A stretch of 5,534 nt of DNA, taken from contig JAXEEE010000127.1 in the NCBI GenBank assembly GCA_034104265.1, positions 1-5,534 on the forward strand, read 5' to 3'. Under the pieces are notes generated by a model. That model searched no databases, was not told the DNA's origin, and worked only from the letters and a program-made list of their open reading frames with translations. The position numbers and the translations under genes are program-made. Positions 1 to 4,405 of this stretch are shown piece after piece. Each line of letters starts with the position of its first letter. Positions within the stretch are counted from its first letter, which is position 1. This DNA comes from UBA11524 sp034104265. GTDB taxonomy: Bacteria > Bacillota > Clostridia > Christensenellales > Aristaeellaceae.

Positions 1-240
1 CGTTGATAGCCATTTCCTTGATAGCCAAATGATAGCAAAAGTTCGGCAAGCCCATAGGATAAGGATAATAGGTATCAGGAAAAATCAAATGGTATCAAAT
101 CCCCCAAACAAAAGCGTTTAGAATTAAGTTTCATTTTGCGAGTGGGAGTAATCCCAGGGGTTGAACAGGTCCAGTCATCACCGGGCTATTCGTGAATCAG
201 AGCCTTTTGCGGCAACAGAATTTCCTGATCCATGGATCAA
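1..240. other. AT-rich stretch without a supportable gene, left of an orphan terminator
   Basis: All six frames are broken by stops. The longest relevant plus-strand stretch is open from the left edge to a TAG at 119-121, but its codons are AT-rich, unlike the GC-rich genes to the right, and it matches nothing I recognise. Small structures are visible: the TGATAGC-like repeats at 4-97, a 5-bp hairpin with a GTAA (GNRA-type) loop around 144-157, and a perfect 14-bp palindrome TGATCCATGGATCA at 226-239 just before the terminator. The stretch could be the 3' end and trailer of a gene lying to the left, or a decayed mobile-element end. The sequence alone does not decide between these. Confidence 0.4.
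4..97. repeat. Cluster of TGATAGC / GGTATCA heptamers
   Basis: TGATAGC occurs three times on the plus strand (4-10, 19-25, 30-36). The first two sit inside the longer repeat TTGATAGCCA at a 15-base period. GGTATCA occurs twice (71-77 and 91-97), exactly 20 bases apart. Read on the minus strand it is TGATACC, one base different from the first motif. The arrangement of three direct and two near-inverted copies resembles a protein-binding array such as an operator cluster or a transposase-binding end. The low-complexity, AT-rich background means chance is a real alternative. Confidence 0.4.
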
Positions 241-279
241 GAGCTAACTGATTTTGATGAAGTCAGTTGGCTCTTTTTT
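241..279 (+). terminator. Strong rho-independent terminator, plus strand
   Basis: An 11-bp stem is formed by 241-251 (GAGCTAACTGA) and 263-273 (TCAGTTGGCTC), with one U-G wobble and an 11-base loop. It is followed at once by six T residues (274-279). This is a textbook intrinsic terminator on the plus strand. No plus-strand gene ends just before it inside the window, so it most likely ends a transcript that begins left of position 1. Confidence 0.85.
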
Positions 280-528
280 GTTATTTCAAGGCATTCACTG
301 TCCATATTTGCATAGCGGCAGAAACAGATTGGCTGCCTGCATATCCATCACAACGGTCCTTGCGTTGTGCGAGTCATAACGCTATATAGCAACGACGAAT
401 CAGACAAATTCGCCCGGTACATCATTTCGGGAAGTCAATAAGCTTCGGGGCGAAAAGCGGCTGGCCTGGGTTCCCGACCGCACGGAGTAAGGCTGGCGAG
501 GTCAATCTGCGTGTCAGACCGACATAAC
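280..528. other. Gene-free stretch with small inverted repeats only
   Basis: No frame here has a start codon with a ribosome site leading into a persuasive reading frame. The longest plus-strand open run, about 40 codons ending with TAA near 438-440, has no start codon. Small symmetric elements are visible: a 7-bp hairpin CACAACG/CGTTGTG (349-355 with 363-369), a perfect palindrome GCTATATAGC (381-390), and TTCGCCC/GGGCGAA (409-415 with 448-454). None is followed by a T run. I see no tRNA, CRISPR or insertion-sequence signature. Confidence 0.4.
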
Positions 529-570
529 AAAAAACAGCTTCGTTACGCCAATAAGTACGAAGCTGTTTTT
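529..570 (-). terminator. Bidirectional-looking intrinsic terminator
   Basis: A perfect 11-bp stem pairs 533-543 (AACAGCTTCGT) with 557-567 (ACGAAGCTGTT) around a 13-base loop. On the minus strand it is followed by a run of T (complement of the A run at 529-534). On the plus strand it is followed by T up to 570, so it can work in both directions. It lies about 210 bases past the stop codon of the divergent oxidoreductase gene and would act as a back-up terminator for that operon. Confidence 0.8.
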
Positions 571-692
571 CCAATTCTGAAAGGATGCGGCATCTGATGA
601 AAATGCTGAAGCGAGATTGACGGCCATACCTGCAGCGCCCTTCAGGCCGTCAGATGGCCAAGGCTCCTCTGGCACGGATGTACGGCACTCGC

Positions 693-726
693 ACACAAAG
701 AGCCGGGCAGCTGCGGTACTGCCCGG
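693..726 (-). terminator. Probable GC-rich terminator of the oxidoreductase operon
   Basis: A perfect 8-bp inverted repeat, CCGGGCAG at 703-710 and CTGCCCGG at 719-726, encloses an 8-base loop. Read on the minus strand, the stem is followed by GCTCTTTGTG, a weak T-rich tract. It starts about 50 bases after the stop codon at 778-780, the usual place for the end of an operon. The imperfect T tract suggests partial termination, consistent with the second, stronger hairpin further on. Confidence 0.6.
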
Positions 727-777
727 TACAACGCCTCGGTATGAACTTTTTCCCAATAACGCACCAACGCCCGATGC

Positions 778-1860
778 TTACCGCCCCGTCATCTCCTGGG
801 CCATCATCTGCGCCGTGACGCACAGCTCCGCCGCCTTGAAGGCATGGGCCTGGGTCATGGCGTTCTCGGTGCGGTTCAGGCAGTCCAGGATCAGCTGGCC
901 AAAGAAGGGATAGCCCGTCACACCCGTGGCGTCGATGTGCTGCTCACCCTTGCCGTTAACCAGGATCACGTGGTTGCCGCCGGGCTTTTCGGTGGCCACG
1001 TCGATGTACTTGCGGATCTCGATGTAGCCCTCGGTGCCCAGAATCAGCGTGCGGCCGTCGCCCCAGGTGCGCAATCCGTCGGGGGTGAACCAGTCTACGC
1101 GGAAGTAGTTGGTGGTGCCCTTCGCGCCGCTGATGGTGCAGTCGCCGTAGTCGTCCAGCTCGGGGTACTGCGGATGGCCGTAGTTGCCGATGCGGGCGGA
1201 TACGACCTTCGCATCCTCCTCCCCGGCGAAGTGCAGATACTGCTCAATCTGATGGCTGCCGATGTCGCACAGGATGCCGCCGTACTTCTCCTTCTCGAAG
1301 AACCAGGCGGGACGGCCGGATGCGCCCAGACGGTGCGGGCCGAAGCCGCTGACGCTGACCACCTTGCCGATTTCGCCCTGATCCACCATGTAGCCCGCCA
1401 GAATCGCGCCTTCCACATGCAGCCGCTCGGAGTAGTACACCATGTACTTCCGGCCCGTCTCGGCCACCTTGGCCTTGGCGGCGTTCAGCTGCTCCAGGGT
1501 GGTGAAGGGCGCCTTGTCGGTGAAGTAGTCCTTGCCGTGGGCCATGACCTTCACGCCGAAGGGGCCGCGCTCGCTGGTGACGGCGGCAGCGGCGACCATC
1601 ATGGTTTCCTTGTCCTGCAGGATCTGATCCTCGCTCACAGCGGGCGTGGCCTGAGGGTACACCTTCAGGAACTGCTCCACCTTCTTCGGGTCGGGATCCC
1701 ACACATATTTCAGCGTGCCGCCCGCTTCGGTCAGGGCGTTGCACATACCGTAGATGTGGCCGTGATCCAGATGCGCCGCACTGAAGACGAACTCACCGGG
1801 CTTCACCACCGCCTGGGGCTTGCCCTTGGGTGCATAGTTCATGCCGTCGGAAACAATCAT
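778..1860 (-). CDS. Divergent Gfo/Idh/MocA-family oxidoreductase
   Basis: A 360-residue cytosolic protein without signal peptide or membrane segments, expected to be an NAD(P)-dependent sugar or polyol dehydrogenase. The N-terminal Rossmann half (about residues 22-145) lacks the usual GxGxxG loop. At that place it has AAHLDHGHIYGM (28-39), then an acidic end to the second strand, VWDPD (53-57), favouring NAD. The usual EKP motif is replaced by DKA (115-117), keeping Lys116, the residue expected to be catalytic. The C-terminal half has YGGILCDIGSHQIEQ (193-207), giving Asp199 and His203 in the family's active-site pattern. The start is supported by GGGAGGA seven bases upstream, and the extra ~22 residues before the first strand therefore look genuine. 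It is the second gene of the operon, 15 bases after the other oxidoreductase, so the ribosome site abuts the previous stop. The superfamily is certain. Substrate is unknown, and a reductase, epimerase or 3-keto-glycoside role are all possible. Confidence 0.9.
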   Translation of the reverse strand: MIVSDGMNYAPKGKPQAVVKPGEFVFSAAHLDHGHIYGMCNALTEAGGTLKYVWDPDPKKVEQFLKVYPQATPAVSEDQILQDKETMMVAAAAVTSERGPFGVKVMAHGKDYFTDKAPFTTLEQLNAAKAKVAETGRKYMVYYSERLHVEGAILAGYMVDQGEIGKVVSVSGFGPHRLGASGRPAWFFEKEKYGGILCDIGSHQIEQYLHFAGEEDAKVVSARIGNYGHPQYPELDDYGDCTISGAKGTTNYFRVDWFTPDGLRTWGDGRTLILGTEGYIEIRKYIDVATEKPGGNHVILVNGKGEQHIDATGVTGYPFFGQLILDCLNRTENAMTQAHAFKAAELCVTAQMMAQEMTGR

Positions 1861-1867
1861 GCTGGTA

Positions 1868-1874
1868 TCCTCCC
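1868..1874 (-). promoter_or_regulatory. Ribosome binding site of the second operon gene
   Basis: GGGAGGA on the minus strand, seven bases before the ATG at 1860. It begins one base after the TAA of the upstream gene (1876-1878), so a ribosome ending the first gene is already at the start of the second. This fits tight co-translation and fixes the start codon. Confidence 0.85.
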
Positions 1875-1875
1875 T

Positions 1876-3030
1876 TTATTTCTTGTAATCGCTGCCCAGG
1901 GTGATGGGGCCGCTGCCCAGCTCCATGGCCGAGGTGGTCTTCTCGTAGAAATGGGGCACGGAGGCCATGATGCCCTCCACCGTGTAGAAGGGGTCGTCTG
2001 CCCGGAGGGGCAGCTCCACCGCCTGACGGGTCGCGCCGCTCTTGTAGATGGCGGTGATCAGCTCGATGGTGCGGCGGCCGTCCTCGCCGCCGATGGCCAC
2101 GGGCGCACCGGTCTCGATGGCGGTCAGCACGTTCTCGATCTGCCCGTCATGGCCGATCCAGGGAATCTCCGGCAGGCCGTCGGCGAAGGCGGAAATCTCC
2201 TGCTCCAGCTCCTCATTGCGGGTGGGAAAGCCGTTGGGCTTGCTCACGGAGGCGTACACAGAGAAGGGCGCGGCAATCTTGGCCTTTTCGCACTGGAAGG
2301 TCAGCACCTGCTCCTCGCCGTGATCCACCACGGAGGCGGTCAGGTCAGCCAGCGCGCCGGGGTACTCCAGGATGGAGATGGACAGATCCTCCACTTCGGC
2401 GTTGTCGTGGGCGGTGTTGGCCAGAATGCTGGTGACTCGCCGGGGCAGACCCATCATCCAGCCCAGCATGTCGATGTGATGCACCGCATGGTTCAGCGTG
2501 CAGCCGCCGCCCTCCTTTTCCCAGGTGCCCCGCCACCACAGGTCGTAGTAGCAGTGGCCGCGCCACCAGGCGCTGTTGACGGTGGCATGGCGCACAGGCC
2601 CGGCCATGCCGCTGTCCAGCAAGGCCTTCAGGTCGCGGATGGGCTTGCGGAAGCGGTTCTGGGCGATGGAGGAGAAGATCACGCCGGTTTCGTCCCGGAC
2701 GCGGAGCATCTCGTCGCACTCCCTGAGGGAGGGCGCCATGGGCTTCTCGCAGATCACGTTCTTGCCGGCGCGCATGGCATTGATGCTGATGGGCGCATGC
2801 ACATAGGGCGGGGTGCAGACATCCACCAGGGTGATGTCCTCCCGGCCCAGGATGTCCTGATGGTCAAGGTACACGTCGCAGTCCAGGCCGTACTGCTCCT
2901 TCACCTTCTGCGCCTTGCCGGGGATGATGTCCACCAGCGCAGCAATGCGCACCCGCTCGGGAAAGAGCATGTAGGCATGGATGTGGGCGTGGGAAATATT
3001 GCCTGTACCGATGATGGCTACCTGAATCAT
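1876..3030 (-). CDS. Gfo/Idh/MocA-family oxidoreductase
   Basis: A 384-residue cytosolic NAD(P)-dependent dehydrogenase of the Gfo/Idh/MocA superfamily, which oxidises or reduces ring hydroxyls of sugars, sugar derivatives and inositols. The N-terminal Rossmann fold is canonical: VAIIGTGNISHAH (4-16) with an acidic residue at the end of the second strand (Asp34). CEKP at 94-97 supplies catalytic Lys96. In the C-terminal domain, EGGGCTLNHAVHHIDML (173-189) supplies Asn180, His184 and Asp187 in the family's active-site pattern. An aromatic, arginine-bearing loop (WWRG at 155-158, YYDLWWRGTW at 161-170) probably lines the sugar pocket. The motif GGEDGRRTIELITAIYKS (314-331) is the usual family end. 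About 45 residues follow it, a modest C-terminal extension. It is the first gene of a two-gene operon and divergent from an AraC-type regulator, which suggests sugar-induced expression. Family assignment is firm; the substrate is not determined. Confidence 0.95.
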   Translation of the reverse strand: MIQVAIIGTGNISHAHIHAYMLFPERVRIAALVDIIPGKAQKVKEQYGLDCDVYLDHQDILGREDITLVDVCTPPYVHAPISINAMRAGKNVICEKPMAPSLRECDEMLRVRDETGVIFSSIAQNRFRKPIRDLKALLDSGMAGPVRHATVNSAWWRGHCYYDLWWRGTWEKEGGGCTLNHAVHHIDMLGWMMGLPRRVTSILANTAHDNAEVEDLSISILEYPGALADLTASVVDHGEEQVLTFQCEKAKIAAPFSVYASVSKPNGFPTRNEELEQEISAFADGLPEIPWIGHDGQIENVLTAIETGAPVAIGGEDGRRTIELITAIYKSGATRQAVELPLRADDPFYTVEGIMASVPHFYEKTTSAMELGSGPITLGSDYKK

Positions 3031-3041
3031 AAGGCCTGCGG

Positions 3042-3048
3042 CTCCTTT
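3042..3048 (-). promoter_or_regulatory. Ribosome binding site of the first operon gene
   Basis: AAAGGAG on the minus strand, 11 bases before the ATG at 3030. The spacing is slightly long but the core is good. The following start codon opens directly into the first Rossmann strand, which is normal for this family. Confidence 0.75.
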
Positions 3049-3120
3049 CTGCTGACAGGAATGGTGCGGGAAAACCGGCGTCTACAACTATCGCAATCCG
3101 GCATGCATCGCCCGGTCATC

Positions 3121-3180
3121 CCGTGATGCGGATTTCTCACGGCTGCTCCGCAGGCAATGCGGAAAATCCGGTGAGAATCC
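3121..3180 (-). promoter_or_regulatory. Structured 5' leader of the oxidoreductase operon, two competing hairpins
   Basis: Positions 3130-3180 fold into one long hairpin on the minus strand. GGATT pairs with AATCC, CTCAC with GTGAG and GG with CC (single-base bulges either side). After a 4x4 internal loop TCCGCA (minus strand, 3163-3158) pairs with TGCGGA (3152-3147), closed by a five-base loop. That is about 18 bp in 51 bases. A second perfect hairpin, CCGTGA (3142-3137, minus strand) with TCACGG (3126-3121), uses bases already in the long stem, so the two cannot form together. The long hairpin begins within a base or two of the transcription start predicted from the -10 box at 3188-3193. 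It lacks a T run, so it is not a classical terminator. Its role could be mRNA protection, a translational or ligand-controlled switch, or a DNA operator at the start site. It matches no riboswitch class I recognise. Confidence 0.5.
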
Positions 3181-3187
3181 ATGTTTT

Positions 3188-3216
3188 ATTGTACATGCAC
3201 GCAGATGCAAACACAA
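3188..3216 (-). promoter_or_regulatory. Candidate promoter of the oxidoreductase operon
   Basis: On the minus strand, TACAAT (3193-3188; five of six to consensus) lies 17 bases after TTGTGT (3216-3211; three of six). Transcription would start near 3180-3182, giving a leader of about 150 bases. A weak -35 box is typical of an activator-dependent promoter. An alternative pair on the same strand is TTCACA (3244-3239) and TATCAA (3222-3217) with a 16-base spacer, which would lengthen the leader by about 30 bases. Confidence 0.45.
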
Positions 3217-3226
3217 TTGATAAAAC

Positions 3227-3258
3227 TGCTTGAATCATTGTGAATATTGCTGTATCAT
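3227..3258. promoter_or_regulatory. Candidate AraC-type operator (direct repeat)
   Basis: Two related half-sites lie head to tail: TGCT-N3-ATCAT at 3227-3238 and TGCT-N2-ATCAT at 3248-3258, offset by 20-21 bases, two helical turns. AraC-family proteins carry two helix-turn-helix units per monomer and dimers commonly bind direct repeats at about this spacing. The half-sites cover the -35 and -10 boxes proposed for the regulator gene and sit just upstream of the operon's -35 box. That fits self-repression plus activation of the operon. This is inference from one site. Confidence 0.35.
3230..3258 (+). promoter_or_regulatory. Candidate promoter of the AraC-family regulator
   Basis: TTGAAT (3230-3235; four of six) and TATCAT (3253-3258; five of six) are separated by 17 bases, a good sigma-A fit. 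Transcription would begin near 3265, leaving a leader of about 30 bases that contains the ribosome site. Another possible pair, TTGATA (3217-3222) with TGAATA (3241-3246) at 18 bases, is slightly weaker. Confidence 0.55.
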
Positions 3259-3280
3259 CAACACAGCCATTCCCCGCCTG

Positions 3281-3290
3281 AAAGGAAGGA
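3281..3290 (+). promoter_or_regulatory. Ribosome binding site of the AraC-family regulator
   Basis: AAAGGAAGGA lies with its GGAAGG core about seven bases before the ATG at 3297. It selects this ATG as the start and agrees with the length of the encoded protein. Confidence 0.8.
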
Positions 3291-3296
3291 TGCGCC

Positions 3297-4163
3297 ATGG
3301 CCCGATCCCTTTGGGAGAACGCCCCTGAAATGCCCGAAAGCCGGGAATACGAGGTTCATCACGTGGTTGCGGATGAGCCGCCCCCCATGAGCTGCTTTCA
3401 CATGCACGATTATTACGAGTGCTATCTGTACCTGTCCGGCAGCATCGACATCGCCATTGAGGAGCAGTTCTACGCCCCAAAGCCCTATGATCTGTTCCTG
3501 ATTCCGCCCGGCGTCATGCACCGCTGGGTGGCCAGGCCCCCGGTGCGCCGGTATGAGCGGATTTACTTCTACATCACCGCCGACTGCCTGGAAAGCATGT
3601 CCATACCAGGCTTCCGCATGCTGGACATCCTGAAGGAGGCATCGGCCCGTCATGCCTACTGCTTTCACCCGGATGCACAGTCCGGCGCAGCGCTGGTGGC
3701 GCTGGCAACGGAGGCCATCCGCTCCTCTGCCCTGACGGAGCCTGCGGATGTGCTGATGACCCGCTGCCGGGTGAATATGCTGATGGCAACCTTCTGCCGC
3801 CTTGTCAGTCAGAGCAGCAACGCGCCCGTGCATGCCCCCGGCCGCATGCAGGCCATCATCCTCTACATCAACGAGCATATCACCGAGCCCATCACCCTGG
3901 ATGACCTGGCGGAGCGCTTCTTCATCAGCAAGTCCTGCCTGCTGCATACCTTCAAGGAATACGCCAACCTTTCGGTCTACCAGTACATTCTGAGCAAGCG
4001 CGTCATGCTGGCCCAGCAGCTGATGCGGGAGGGCGCCTCCCCGGGCGCAGCCTCCCGGGCCAGCGGCTTCAGCGACTATGCGGGCTTCTACCGGGCCTTT
4101 GTCAAGCAGACAGGCGCAACGCCGCAGGCGTTCTGCCAGACCGGCCTGCGTCAAAAACCATGA
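3297..4163 (+). CDS. Cupin-AraC family transcriptional regulator
   Basis: A 288-residue DNA-binding regulator of the AraC/XylS family, of typical length. The N-terminal half is a cupin-like sugar-sensing domain: HMHDYYE (35-41) gives the HxHxxxE pattern, and LIPPGVMHRW (68-77) is the second cupin motif. A linker region follows (about 100-180). The C-terminal half carries two helix-turn-helix units. The first spans about 190-237, around LDDLAERFFISKSCLLHTFKE (201-221), and the second spans about 245-281 and ends in the family signature GFSDYAGFYRAFVKQTGATP (257-276). The gene is divergent from the two-gene oxidoreductase operon and convergent with the GH39 gene, the normal position for a local activator of sugar-use genes. 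It probably controls both neighbours and itself. Its inducer cannot be read from the sequence; a mono- or disaccharide released by the GH39 enzyme is plausible. Confidence 0.95.
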   Translation: MARSLWENAPEMPESREYEVHHVVADEPPPMSCFHMHDYYECYLYLSGSIDIAIEEQFYAPKPYDLFLIPPGVMHRWVARPPVRRYERIYFYITADCLESMSIPGFRMLDILKEASARHAYCFHPDAQSGAALVALATEAIRSSALTEPADVLMTRCRVNMLMATFCRLVSQSSNAPVHAPGRMQAIILYINEHITEPITLDDLAERFFISKSCLLHTFKEYANLSVYQYILSKRVMLAQQLMREGASPGAASRASGFSDYAGFYRAFVKQTGATPQAFCQTGLRQKP

Positions 4164-4405
4164 ACTGCGGATATCGGCTGAATGATGCTTCAGCAACGCG
4201 GACAACATACGAATCCGGGTGTGACTGTTTTACCTGCTGAGACGATCGGAGCCGCCATTCTGTCCGCCCTTTGCCTGTTTCGCATTGCGTCAAAGAACGG
4301 ACATCAGCGGCCTTGTCAGGCAAGTCCGGCATGGCCCCTATCATCCTTGCTGCATTGCCGATACTGTACGGCTCAGCCACGCAGCGCCGGTCACCCCGGG
4401 CGCGC
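4164..4405. other. Convergent spacer with a long imperfect hairpin
   Basis: The regulator and the glycosidase gene face each other across 242 bases with no supportable gene. Positions 4251-4311 form a nested hairpin: GCCGC/GCGGC (4251-4255 with 4307-4311), TGTCCG/CGGACA (4261-4266 with 4298-4303) and TTTG/CAAA (4270-4273 with 4291-4294), separated by small internal loops. A 6-bp hairpin GCTGAA/TTCAGC (4177-4182 with 4189-4194) directly follows the regulator stop. Neither has a T run, so I do not call a canonical terminator for either gene. The long hairpin may still slow or end transcription arriving from both sides. Confidence 0.4.

Noticed and set aside
514..756. 80-codon minus-strand open frame after the oxidoreductase operon
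   Set aside because: It would start at TTG without a ribosome site and runs through both hairpins that look like terminators. The protein has no recognisable features.
617..913. 98-codon plus-strand open frame
   Set aside because: It overlaps the 3' end of the divergent oxidoreductase gene on the other strand, crosses the GC-rich hairpin and has no ribosome site or recognisable domain.
844..3126. Very long plus-strand open frame (760 codons) covering both oxidoreductase genes
   Set aside because: It is antisense to two clearly recognisable proteins and spans their junction. GC-rich codons on the coding strand leave few stops on the opposite strand. Its translation is rich in H, G, A, V and L without any domain, and no ribosome site precedes it.
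3031..3296. Catabolite-response (cre) element in the divergent promoter region
   Set aside because: I looked for the cre pattern on both strands and found no acceptable match, so no carbon-catabolite control is claimed.
3258..4208. 316-codon minus-strand open frame
   Set aside because: It is antisense to the AraC-family gene, whose cupin and helix-turn-helix motifs are unambiguous.
4102..4380. 92-codon minus-strand open frame in the convergent spacer
   Set aside because: It would start at GTG with no ribosome site, overlaps the end of the regulator gene and resembles no family I know.
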